Origin: Phocaeicola intestinalis
GTDB taxonomy: Bacteria > Bacteroidota > Bacteroidia > Bacteroidales > Bacteroidaceae
Direction of reading: 5' to 3'
Assembly: GCF_014837065.1 (NCBI RefSeq)
Contig: NZ_JACSPP010000032.1
Coordinates: 1 to 40,660 of the forward strand
Length of the DNA: 40,660 bases
Below the pieces are notes generated by a model. That model had not been told where the DNA came from and searched no databases. It worked only from the letters and a program-made list of their open reading frames with translations. Shown here piece by piece: positions 7,778-16,303 of the stretch (positions within the stretch are counted from its first letter, which is position 1; every line of letters begins with the position of its first letter). Both the position numbers and the translations under genes were made by a program.

Positions 7778-8569
7778 ATGAGAAAATTATTGAAAGAATA
7801 TTGGTGGGTTTTATTGGTACTGGTGTTTCTACCGACACTACTTAATTTGTGCTATTTTATCCCTGCCTTGAATGAAATCCTTGAAGAGCCTAAAAAATGG
7901 ACGACTTTTTGGGGAACGTATCTTAGTGCTATCGCTTCTTTTGCGGTGGTTCTCATTACGTGGCTAACTTTAAAGCAAATGGAAAAACAATGGGAGGATG
8001 AACATCGTCCATTGCTGGAATTTTATTTTATCAAAGGAACATTGCCCATGGATAAAGACAAATATCCTGTAGAAGGTCATAAAATCGGAGTTCTGAATAT
8101 AGGGAAAAGTCCTGCAACAGAATTGAACTTTAGTATTAGCCAAGAGATTATAAATTGCGCAAAAGATAGTGCAGCAAAAGAAGCATTGAGCAAGATAGGT
8201 AGCGATATTCAGTTGTCATTATTACCTAATGAGGCACGCCGTTTCACAATATGCGAGAAGACTATTAATAGAGTAAAACAAACACAATCAATGTATTCTT
8301 ATTATATCGCTGATGTAGAAGTCAATGAAATTGCATATGAAGATTTTGCTAAGCAAATAGAAGGACTTAAAGCTATGCACATAAAAGGAACTTACAGTCA
8401 AGGTCGTTATAAGATAGATATCAAAATTCCGATTACTGGCATAAGGAATAGCCATGTTAGCATTACCGAGGCTATAATGAACATAAAAAGTAGTTTTGAC
8501 AATTATATGTTGTCAATAGAAAACAATGGTTTTAATGTAAACATAAAGAATGATGGCACAAAACAATAA
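7778..8569 (+). CDS. Two-TM membrane protein of unknown function in the island
   Basis: The 263-residue product has two strong membrane segments (about residues 9-30 and 46-66) followed by a soluble domain of roughly 190 residues, predicted cytoplasmic. I do not recognise the soluble domain; it is mixed alpha/beta in appearance (GHKIGVLNIGKSPATELNFSIS, then LPNEARRF). Its stop overlaps the methyltransferase start by 20 bases, which ties it to the operon. Membrane proteins in defence operons often serve as abortive-infection effectors or anchors. That is only an inference here. The gene is AT-rich compared with the neighbouring methyltransferase ends. Confidence 0.7.
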   Translation: MRKLLKEYWWVLLVLVFLPTLLNLCYFIPALNEILEEPKKWTTFWGTYLSAIASFAVVLITWLTLKQMEKQWEDEHRPLLEFYFIKGTLPMDKDKYPVEGHKIGVLNIGKSPATELNFSISQEIINCAKDSAAKEALSKIGSDIQLSLLPNEARRFTICEKTINRVKQTQSMYSYYIADVEVNEIAYEDFAKQIEGLKAMHIKGTYSQGRYKIDIKIPITGIRNSHVSITEAIMNIKSSFDNYMLSIENNGFNVNIKNDGTKQ

Positions 8570-10286
8570 AAACAAGCTGGAATTGACATGGATTGGCAAG
8601 TATGACGAACATCAATCCTTGGAACCGCGCATCTTGATTGAAAACAAAGAATATTCCTACGGCAAGCCAGAAACAAGTACGCTGCCAAATGGTAAACCGT
8701 GGAATGGGAATATGCTGATTCATGGTGATAACCTGCTTGCACTGAAAGCATTAGAACAAGACCTTTCAGGGCAGGTGAAGTGTATCTATATTGACCCTCC
8801 ATTTAATACAGGAAGTCGAATAGATGCGGACGGGAAAGAGATTGGCTATGATGATGGAATAGAACATTCAACATGGCTTAGTATGATGTACGCACGATTT
8901 AATGTATTGTATAATTTACTTCGTGAAGATGGTGCTATTTTTGTTCACTTAGATGACAATGAGGCTGATTACTGCAAAATTATTTTAGATGAGATTTTTG
9001 GAAGAAGTAATTTTATGAATCGTATTACCGTAGATGCCCGCTCTCCGTCTGCTTTCAGTACGGTTAACCCTGGAATGTTTGTTTCATCGGAATATATCCT
9101 ATTCTATGCTAAAGACAGAAGCAATCTAATAGAAAATCGAATACGTGTTCCCCGTACTCCAGATTATGCATATAATAAATTCATTTTGAATTATGATTTA
9201 CCATATTCAGAATGGGAATTTATTTCAGTTTCAGAAGCCTTTTCTAAATATGGGAAAGTAAAATCCTCGAATCCTGAAACTATATTGAAAGCATATAATA
9301 AATTTATAATAGAAAATGCTGAAAGAATTTGCCGTTATACAGCTATTAGCGATAGTGGAGCTGGGCAAAAAGTTATTGAATTGAAAAAGAAATCTTTAGT
9401 CAACCCCAATGATATATTTATGCTCGAACGCAATGGACTTGATAATATATATATTATAAATGGACAACAACTGGCTTTCTACTCAAAGAATATACAAGAA
9501 ATTGATGGAAAATGTCAGCCATCAAAATTGCTCACTGACATATGGACTGATATAGCATGGGAAGGCATTGCTAAAGAGGGAGGAGTTACATTTAAAAGAG
9601 GGAAAAAGCCAGAAAAACTTATTAAACGTTGTCTTGAAATAGCAACTTCTAATCCAGAAGATATTGTCCTTGACAGCTTCCTCGGCTCAGGCACTACCGC
9701 AGCTGTAGCCCAGAAGATGGACAGACGTTATATCGGCATCGAATTAGGTAATCATGCCTATACCCATTGTGTACCTCGCTTGAAAATGGTGACGGACGGC
9801 ACAGATCAAGGTGGCATCAGCAAGACACAGAATTGGCATGGTGGCAGTGGCTTTAAATTCTATGAGCTTGCACCAAGCCTGCTGAAAGAAGACAAGTACG
9901 GCAATCTTGTGATTAATAAAGAATACAATGCCGATATGCTTGCCGCTGCTATGGCAAAGCAAGAAGGTTATACCTACCACCCCGACCAAGAAGTATACTG
10001 GAAACAAGGCTTCGGTTCGGAAACAGATTTCATTTATACCACCACACAGTTTATGACGGTAGAAGCACTGTCTGCCATTCACGACACGATGGCGGAAGAA
10101 GAAACTTTGCTGATATGTTGCACCGCCTTTCAGAAAGAATGCAAACAGGCTTTCGGCAACATCACCATTAAGAAGATTCCGCAGATGCTGCTTGGTCGGT
10201 GTGAGTTCGATAAAGATGACTATTCTTTGAATATCATTGATATGCCAGAAATGATGGAGAGTGAGGAAGAAGAAACGGAAGAATAA
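8550..10286 (+). CDS. Type III-like N6-adenine DNA methyltransferase (Mod)
   Basis: This 578-residue protein has the beta-class order of methyltransferase motifs: catalytic motif IV DPPFNTG (82-88) first, and the AdoMet-binding DSFLGSGTT (375-383) much later, followed by RYIGIELG. LIHGDNLLALKAL (56-68), just before motif IV, is typical of type III Mod subunits. The region between about 150 and 340 is the expected target recognition domain. The product would methylate adenine on one strand of an asymmetric site to mark self DNA, and would guide Res. The start is one of two adjacent ATGs (8550 or 8553) inside the previous gene. The recognition region is clearly more AT-rich than the flanks. In EcoP-type systems res follows mod directly; here two genes intervene. 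Confidence 0.88.
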   Translation: MMAQNNKNKLELTWIGKYDEHQSLEPRILIENKEYSYGKPETSTLPNGKPWNGNMLIHGDNLLALKALEQDLSGQVKCIYIDPPFNTGSRIDADGKEIGYDDGIEHSTWLSMMYARFNVLYNLLREDGAIFVHLDDNEADYCKIILDEIFGRSNFMNRITVDARSPSAFSTVNPGMFVSSEYILFYAKDRSNLIENRIRVPRTPDYAYNKFILNYDLPYSEWEFISVSEAFSKYGKVKSSNPETILKAYNKFIIENAERICRYTAISDSGAGQKVIELKKKSLVNPNDIFMLERNGLDNIYIINGQQLAFYSKNIQEIDGKCQPSKLLTDIWTDIAWEGIAKEGGVTFKRGKKPEKLIKRCLEIATSNPEDIVLDSFLGSGTTAAVAQKMDRRYIGIELGNHAYTHCVPRLKMVTDGTDQGGISKTQNWHGGSGFKFYELAPSLLKEDKYGNLVINKEYNADMLAAAMAKQEGYTYHPDQEVYWKQGFGSETDFIYTTTQFMTVEALSAIHDTMAEEETLLICCTAFQKECKQAFGNITIKKIPQMLLGRCEFDKDDYSLNIIDMPEMMESEEEETEE

Positions 10287-10306
10287 TAACTAAAAACGAT
10301 TATACA

Positions 10307-11422
10307 ATGAATTACTACATCAAAAACATACATATAAACAACTTGTATCATCTGCATGACTTTGACATTTCCATCGCAGACGAAAAAACACCGCATTTGA
10401 TGTTGACAGGCAAGAACGGCAGCGGAAAGACGGTGTTGCTGAATGCCATTGCCACCTATTTGAACAGAAGAAAGGATGAGAAAAGTTATGTCCTTGATAT
10501 AGACATTAACTTTGTGGATTTTGAAGTGTTGGTAAAAGATTACCAGAAAGGAGATTTTATCATCGCATTCTATCAGGCTGCCAGAAAGCCCCAAATGATT
10601 GAACCTAAGAATCCAACGAAACCACAATTTAAGGTTTATGGTGATGTTCGCACTACTGTTACCAATCAATTCTTGAACTTCCTTTCTGACCTAAAGATTC
10701 AGGAAGCATTGGCACGTAATGAACAACAATTTAATGATGCGGAGCAAATTGCTCAATGGTTTGCAAGTTTTGAGGATTTACTCCGCCAGATTTATCAGGA
10801 CAATGAGTTGAAATTGAAATTCAATTATAAGGATTACAGTTTCAAAATCTGTACGGAAGGCAAGGAATTCAAGTTTACACAAACGTCCGATGGCTTCGCT
10901 GCCATATTGGATATTGTGGCAGACCTGATTCTGAAGATGCAGACTCCGGATAATCTGACACGAGCGTACCAGAAGAAAGGCATTGTTCTGATAGACGAAG
11001 TGGAAACGCACCTGCATCTTGAGCTGCAAAAAGTCATTATGCCCATCCTGACGAAAGTATTTCCTAACATTCAGTTCATCATCACAACTCATTCGCCATT
11101 TGTGTTGAACTCATTGGACAATGCAGTGGCTTTTGACTTGGAACATCGGGAAGTGATAGACGAACTGACACAGTATTCATACGAAGCCTTGGCGGAAGGA
11201 TATTTTGGCGTTTCTTCCGAATCCGGCTATGCGGAGATGCAATTGGATACATTGAAAGACTTGTTGAGTAAAGAAGCATTAACGGATGCGGACAAAGCCA
11301 TGATAAAGCATTTGCTGACTGACTTGGACAAAGTGTCTGAAGCGGTTTCTCCCAACATCGTAGGTGCATATATGGCTCTTAAAAACCAATATGCATCTGT
11401 CATTAAATCTGTTATGCCATGA
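10307..11422 (+). CDS. Septu-like AAA ATPase (PtuA-like)
   Basis: The 371-residue ATPase begins with MNYYIKNIHINNLYHLHDFDI and Walker A GKNGSGKT (35-42). It continues with a long helical middle, SDGF (194-197), Walker B IVLIDEVETHLH (226-237) and IITTHSPFVLNS (258-269). This is the compact ABC-type ATPase seen with HNH partners in Septu and with the retron Ec78 effector. The HNH gene downstream starts within its stop codon (ATGA at 11419), strong evidence for a two-protein module. It is likely cytoplasmic, with ATP state gating the nuclease. No reverse transcriptase is nearby, so a retron is unlikely. Confidence 0.82.
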   Translation: MNYYIKNIHINNLYHLHDFDISIADEKTPHLMLTGKNGSGKTVLLNAIATYLNRRKDEKSYVLDIDINFVDFEVLVKDYQKGDFIIAFYQAARKPQMIEPKNPTKPQFKVYGDVRTTVTNQFLNFLSDLKIQEALARNEQQFNDAEQIAQWFASFEDLLRQIYQDNELKLKFNYKDYSFKICTEGKEFKFTQTSDGFAAILDIVADLILKMQTPDNLTRAYQKKGIVLIDEVETHLHLELQKVIMPILTKVFPNIQFIITTHSPFVLNSLDNAVAFDLEHREVIDELTQYSYEALAEGYFGVSSESGYAEMQLDTLKDLLSKEALTDADKAMIKHLLTDLDKVSEAVSPNIVGAYMALKNQYASVIKSVMP

Positions 11423-12060
11423 TTAGGGTGAGGAAAAGTACAAATGCACCGGCTTCTCTTTCGACGACCAAGCAATATAACGGAGAAGATGTGTATGCAC
11501 AACTGATGGAAGACCAGCACGAGAAGTGTTATATCTGTGAACGAAAGCTTGTGACGGATTATGAAATAGAGCACTTCAAGAGTGAAAATAATTATCCGGA
11601 GTTAATGCAGGAATGGACAAACCTATTCTTGGCTTGCCGATATTGTAACGGGAAAAAGTCTGATTCGTTTGATGATAACATCTATCCGCTGACCGCAGAT
11701 GTGGAGGAAGAAATATGTCAGCGGATTGATTTTGGAAAGAACAAGACAGTTTTCACAACCTCTGTTACAGACGTGCAACACGATAATACCGTCCGTATGC
11801 TCAACCTATTTTACAACGGGAAGGGAGGAAAGAAACTACGAAACCTGAAAGAAGAAAGGTTTTTCAACTATGCCAAACAGAAGGTGATAGGCTTCATGAA
11901 GATAGTTAATGACTACCTCGTGAATCCAACAGAAAACAACCGAAATGTCGTGACTGAAGAGTTGGGTATAGACAAAGAACTGTTGGGTTTCAAGTATTGG
12001 ATTATCCGTGATTATAACTTGAATGAGATTTTTAAGGATCATATCATCTGGAACAAATGA
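11419..12060 (+). CDS. HNH endonuclease, PtuB / TIGR02646-like
   Basis: The 213-residue protein starts MIRVRKSTNAPASL, the opening typical of TIGR02646 proteins. It carries an HNH zinc-type nuclease core: CYIC (37-40), the EIEHFKSE block with Glu51-His52, and CRYCNGKKSD with Cys73, Cys76 and Asn77. These are the metal and catalytic positions expected of a DNA or RNA nicking/cleaving HNH. The coupled ATPase upstream makes this a Septu-like pair. It also overlaps the Res gene by 4 bases (ATGA at 12057), so the pair is inside the restriction operon rather than beside it. Confidence 0.85.
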   Translation: MIRVRKSTNAPASLSTTKQYNGEDVYAQLMEDQHEKCYICERKLVTDYEIEHFKSENNYPELMQEWTNLFLACRYCNGKKSDSFDDNIYPLTADVEEEICQRIDFGKNKTVFTTSVTDVQHDNTVRMLNLFYNGKGGKKLRNLKEERFFNYAKQKVIGFMKIVNDYLVNPTENNRNVVTEELGIDKELLGFKYWIIRDYNLNEIFKDHIIWNK

Positions 12061-14771
12061 ATAATATAATTTGCCAAAACATAAAACAACGGCTTTCGTT
12101 ACGCGAACCTTTGGTGGAAGCCTTAGATGTACTTTCCCGTTTGGTGGACAAACTAGCACTGGTCAAACCTGCCAAACAGGAAGATAAGGAAGTGGATGAA
12201 GTAACTTACAAACAATACCTGCAAGAGGAGTTACGAAAGGTACAGGAGATATGTCCGTCGTGTAAAGACTTTGAGCGGGATTTTCCCTCTTTTGCCTTTT
12301 CGATAGCCACAGGTATCGGAAAAACAAGGTTGATGGGAGCGTGCATTGCCTATCTTTATCTGAAGAAAGGCATCAAGCATTTCTTTATTCTTGCTCCTAA
12401 TCTGACTTTGTATGAGAAACTTATGTGTGACTTTGGCGACCCTTCTTATGAGAAGTATGTGTTCAGAGGTATATCGGAGTTTGTGCATAACGAACCCTAC
12501 GTGATTACCGGTGACAACTACAATTCTGCCCGTAGCTTGTTTTCTGACAATCAGATTCAGATAAACATCTTCAACATTTCCAAATTCAATACGGAAAGTA
12601 AGGAGGGAGGAAAAAAAGGTACGCCGAAGATGAGGCGGCTTTCCGAATATTTGGGGCAGTCTTATTTCGATTACTTGGCTTCGCTGGATGACTTGGTCAT
12701 TCTGATGGACGAAGCGCACCGTTATCATGCAGATGCTTCCAAAAAAGCCATTAATGAATTACGTCCCATACTTGGACTGGAAATGACCGCTACGCCAACG
12801 GACGAAAAAGGCAAGTCATTCAAGAATATCATCTATGAATACAACCTTGCACAGGCGTTGGCGGACGGGAAGTATGTCAAGATACCGACCGTTGCCAAAC
12901 GACGTAATTTCGTCCGTGGCAACATGACGGACGAGGAATTGGATATTCTTAAAATAGAGGATGCGGTAAGTGTGCATGAACATACCAAGTTGAGCCTTGA
13001 AATGTATGCCATGAACAATCATTTACCGTTGGTCAAACCTTTTATTCTCATCGTTTGTAAGAACATACAGCACGCCAAAGAAACTTACAACCGGATAGAA
13101 AATGATATGTTTGGTGGCAGGTATGCAGGCAAAGTACTTCAGATAGATAGTTCCACCAAGAAGGACGAAGAAGTGGACAGACTTTTTATCTCTTTGGAAA
13201 AGCCGGACAATCAAATCGAGATTGTCATTCACGTGAATATGTTGAAAGAAGGTTGGGACGTGACCAATCTTTATACGATTGTGCCTTTACGTGCAGCTGA
13301 TGCACCTATACTCGTAGAGCAACAGATTGGGAGAGGTTTGCGCTTACCTTACGGAGGAAAACGTACAGGAGTGGCTGATGTAGATAAACTGACCGTTATT
13401 GCGCATGAGAATTTTGAAGCGGTGATTGCAAAAGCGAATGACCCGAATTCTGTATTGAGCAAAGTGACCTACGTGGAACTCGACAATGATGACCTTGCTT
13501 CGATACAAGGCAAAGTGGTTAAAGCCGCCACTCAAATGGATGCTGAAGAACAGAGAACTGTTCAGAAAGCCACGACAGAAACAGAGAAAAAGAACTCCCA
13601 AGCTATAATGGATGCCAAACGGGCTGTGTGGAAAGTGATTCCGTTGATGAATTCTTCGGTAAAGTCTGCCAAAGATCTTTCTAGTCCGGAAATAATATCC
13701 AGAATAAAATCATTGACCCGAGAAGAAATCATTAAGCATACCCAAGCTGTTAACCCTATTTTTGCAGATGAAGAAGCTAAGCCTCTTTTGGCAGAAGTGG
13801 ACAATGTAGTGGAAATAGTTGTCAAATATTTCATTGACAATATCATAGAAATACCCCGCATGACCATCCAACAGGAAACATACCGGGCCGAGTTCAAGTG
13901 GTTTGACTTGGACGTAAGCTCCGGATTTGATTTGCCTGCCCTGAAAGAAGAAATCATCAGAGTCAGTTTGGGCGTAGGAGAAAAGTCAGTGGACATACTG
14001 CAAGTCGTTTCCGGGCGGAAATTCGATATGCCGGTCAACCAAATTGTGAATGTACTGATTGATCATGATGAAATTGATTATGACGAGAATGCTGAGTTGC
14101 TTTACCATCTGGCAGGACAAGCAATCGATGCCATAGCATCGCATTTAGAGCATAAAGAGGATTTGCCAAAGATTGTAAATCAGTTCAAGACAGTCATTGG
14201 TAATAATATTTATGCACAAATGCAACACCACTTCGTTATGACCCCTATTGGATATATGAAACCGAAGGTCTTGCCTTTTACAGGAATATCGGAGCAGCAC
14301 ATAACGGAGATAAACGGATTTGGCAGAATCGATTATCGAGATACTGTAAAACGTGGTGATGTACCCAAATATATTTTCACAGGTTTTCTGAAGTCATACT
14401 ATACGGAATGCAAATTCGATAGTCAGACAGAATTGGATTTTGCAAATGTATTAGAGTCCGACAACAGCGTTCTGAAATGGCTTCGCCCGGCTCCTAATCA
14501 ATTCAACATTTACTGGGCGAATGGATCGAAACGCTATGAGCCGGATTTTATAGTGGAAACAGCCGACTGTATCTATATGGTAGAGACAAAGGCAAAGAAA
14601 GACCTGACGACAGAAGAAGTGCAAGCAAAGAAAAAGGCAGCGGAAGAATACTGTAAGAATGCCTCAGAATATACGCAGACAAATGGAGGAAAACCCTGGA
14701 AATATCATTTGTTGCGGCATGACATGGTGGATAAATCAAAGAGCTTTGACTATCTGATGGCTATATCTTGA
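12057..14771 (+). CDS. Type III-like restriction helicase-nuclease (Res)
   Basis: The 904-residue protein has a superfamily 2 helicase core: Walker A ATGIGKT (84-90), DEAH (218-221), MTATP (243-247), and LKEGWDVTNL with QQIGRGLRLP in the second lobe. The C-terminus has a PD-(D/E)XK nuclease: YEPDFIVET with Asp830, then YMVETKAKKD with Glu843 and Lys845, all key residues present. This matches type III Res subunits, which use ATP to communicate along DNA and cut when two unmodified sites are found. It should work with the Mod at 8550. It is the last island gene; 276 bases without a gene follow before serB. Confidence 0.88.
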   Translation: MNNIICQNIKQRLSLREPLVEALDVLSRLVDKLALVKPAKQEDKEVDEVTYKQYLQEELRKVQEICPSCKDFERDFPSFAFSIATGIGKTRLMGACIAYLYLKKGIKHFFILAPNLTLYEKLMCDFGDPSYEKYVFRGISEFVHNEPYVITGDNYNSARSLFSDNQIQINIFNISKFNTESKEGGKKGTPKMRRLSEYLGQSYFDYLASLDDLVILMDEAHRYHADASKKAINELRPILGLEMTATPTDEKGKSFKNIIYEYNLAQALADGKYVKIPTVAKRRNFVRGNMTDEELDILKIEDAVSVHEHTKLSLEMYAMNNHLPLVKPFILIVCKNIQHAKETYNRIENDMFGGRYAGKVLQIDSSTKKDEEVDRLFISLEKPDNQIEIVIHVNMLKEGWDVTNLYTIVPLRAADAPILVEQQIGRGLRLPYGGKRTGVADVDKLTVIAHENFEAVIAKANDPNSVLSKVTYVELDNDDLASIQGKVVKAATQMDAEEQRTVQKATTETEKKNSQAIMDAKRAVWKVIPLMNSSVKSAKDLSSPEIISRIKSLTREEIIKHTQAVNPIFADEEAKPLLAEVDNVVEIVVKYFIDNIIEIPRMTIQQETYRAEFKWFDLDVSSGFDLPALKEEIIRVSLGVGEKSVDILQVVSGRKFDMPVNQIVNVLIDHDEIDYDENAELLYHLAGQAIDAIASHLEHKEDLPKIVNQFKTVIGNNIYAQMQHHFVMTPIGYMKPKVLPFTGISEQHITEINGFGRIDYRDTVKRGDVPKYIFTGFLKSYYTECKFDSQTELDFANVLESDNSVLKWLRPAPNQFNIYWANGSKRYEPDFIVETADCIYMVETKAKKDLTTEEVQAKKKAAEEYCKNASEYTQTNGGKPWKYHLLRHDMVDKSKSFDYLMAIS

Positions 14772-15011
14772 TGTACAGCTTTTTATAATGCACTTTTTTA
14801 AATGGAGAATCCGCTGGTTTCTAAGGCAGTTACTTATTAAAGTGGAATTTTTTGTAAATCATTTGTATTTAATGAGTAAAAGTGAATGATATACTTCTTG
14901 GTGCACAATCCAATGGATCTATATGCGCCTCAAAAACAGCAAATGCCCACAAATTGATGCGCTTGCCTAGTTTTCCAATCCGAAATCCGGCTCCGTATCA
15001 AAATAATCATG

Positions 15012-15019
15012 TATATTTG
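15012..15019 (+). promoter_or_regulatory. Putative serB promoter -7 box
   Basis: TATATTTG fits the Bacteroides -7 box TAnnTTTG and lies 28 bases before the serB start. No -33 TTG was found at the usual distance. The rest of 14772-15047 shows no gene and no clear hairpin terminator for the island. Confidence 0.5.
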
Positions 15020-15047
15020 CAAAGAATAACAGTTTGAATAAATAAGC

Positions 15048-16283
15048 ATGGACAGTACGAACACAGAACTCATCTTAATACGCATCAGCGGACTGGACCG
15101 TCCGGGACTGACGGCTTCCATTACCGAAATACTTTCGCGTTACGAAGTGGATATCATGGATATCGGACAGGCAGATATCCATAGTACGCTATCGCTGGGC
15201 ATTCTTTTCAAATGCCGCGAAACAGATTCGGGCAACGTGATGAAGGACTTGCTGTTCAAAGCCTCCGAACTGGGCATTAACATCCGTTTTTATCCCATTT
15301 CGACGGAGGAATACGAGGAATGGGTCAACATGCAAGGCAAGAACCGCTACATTCTGACTTTGTTGGGGCGTAAGCTGACCGCCCAGCAGATAGCTGGAGC
15401 CACGGAAATCCTTGCCGCACAGGGGTTGAACATCGATGCCATCCGACGGTTGACGGGCCGTATTCCCTTAGATGAGCAAAAAGCGCGGGTACGTGCCTGT
15501 ATTGAGTTTTCCGTACGAGGGACTCCCCATGACACCGAAGAACTGCAAAGCCAACTGATGAAGCTGAGCAACCAGCTGGAGATGGACTTCTCCTTCCAAA
15601 AGGATACGATGTACCGCCGGATGCGCCGCCTGATATGCTTCGATATGGACTCTACACTCATCAAAACCGAAGTGATAGACGAACTGGCGGAACGTGCAGG
15701 CGTAGGCGAACAGGTACGCGCCATTACCGAACGGGCGATGCGTGGCGAAATTGATTTCCGCGAAAGCTTTACAGAACGCGTGGCACTTCTCAAGGGATTG
15801 GATGAAAGTGTAATGAGGGATATTGCCGAACACCTGCCCATCACCGAAGGGGTAGAACGGCTGATGTACGTATTGAAGAAATACGGTTATAAAATTGCGA
15901 TTCTTTCCGGAGGGTTCACTTATTTCGGCAACTACCTGAAAGAGAAATTCGGCATCGACTACGTATATGCCAATAACCTGGAAATCGTAGACGGAAAACT
16001 GACCGGACGCTATGTAGGCGACATAGTAGACGGAAAGCGAAAAGCGGAGTTGTTGCAGCTGATAGCACAGGTAGAAAACGTCGACATCGCACAGACTATC
16101 GCCGTGGGTGACGGAGCCAACGACCTGCCGATGCTGTCGATAGCAGGTCTGGGTATTGCCTTCCACGCCAAACCCAAAGTAAAAGCGAATGCACGTCAGT
16201 CCATCAATACCATCGGTCTGGATGGTGTGCTGTATTTCCTAGGATTTAAAGACTCATACCTAGACGAACGTGCCAACAGTTGA
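15048..16283 (+). CDS. serB: Phosphoserine phosphatase with ACT domains
   Basis: SerB removes phosphate from O-phosphoserine in the last step of serine synthesis. The 411-residue protein has two ACT-like modules: residues 8-85, beginning LILIRISGLDRPGLTASI, and 100-175, beginning RYILTLLGRKL. They are followed by a HAD phosphatase. The HAD motifs are DMDST (199-203, with nucleophile Asp199), ILSGGFTYF, a Lys in DGKRKAELL, and GDGANDLPML. The ACT modules suggest control by an amino acid, probably serine. The stop overlaps an in-frame TTG of the helicase gene, but the more likely helicase start is 20 bases downstream. Confidence 0.95.
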   Translation: MDSTNTELILIRISGLDRPGLTASITEILSRYEVDIMDIGQADIHSTLSLGILFKCRETDSGNVMKDLLFKASELGINIRFYPISTEEYEEWVNMQGKNRYILTLLGRKLTAQQIAGATEILAAQGLNIDAIRRLTGRIPLDEQKARVRACIEFSVRGTPHDTEELQSQLMKLSNQLEMDFSFQKDTMYRRMRRLICFDMDSTLIKTEVIDELAERAGVGEQVRAITERAMRGEIDFRESFTERVALLKGLDESVMRDIAEHLPITEGVERLMYVLKKYGYKIAILSGGFTYFGNYLKEKFGIDYVYANNLEIVDGKLTGRYVGDIVDGKRKAELLQLIAQVENVDIAQTIAVGDGANDLPMLSIAGLGIAFHAKPKVKANARQSINTIGLDGVLYFLGFKDSYLDERANS

Positions 16284-16303
16284 ATATAATAGAAACGATA
16301 TAT

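Noticed and set aside
10307..12060. Retron with ATPase/HNH effector
   Set aside because: The ATPase and HNH match that effector type, but no reverse transcriptase and no msr-msd-like region lies in the window.
3128..14771. DISARM or BREX system
   Set aside because: A SNF2 helicase and a methyltransferase are present, but no DrmA, DrmB or DrmC, no PglZ-type phosphatase and no BrxC-like protein were seen.
15468..16166. Minus-strand ORF of 232 codons
   Set aside because: Antisense to serB, whose motifs are complete. It is a shadow of the coding strand.
16280..16303. TTG start of the DEAD-box helicase overlapping serB
   Set aside because: The ATG at 16304 begins at the conserved family N-terminus, and the extra eight residues have no family support.
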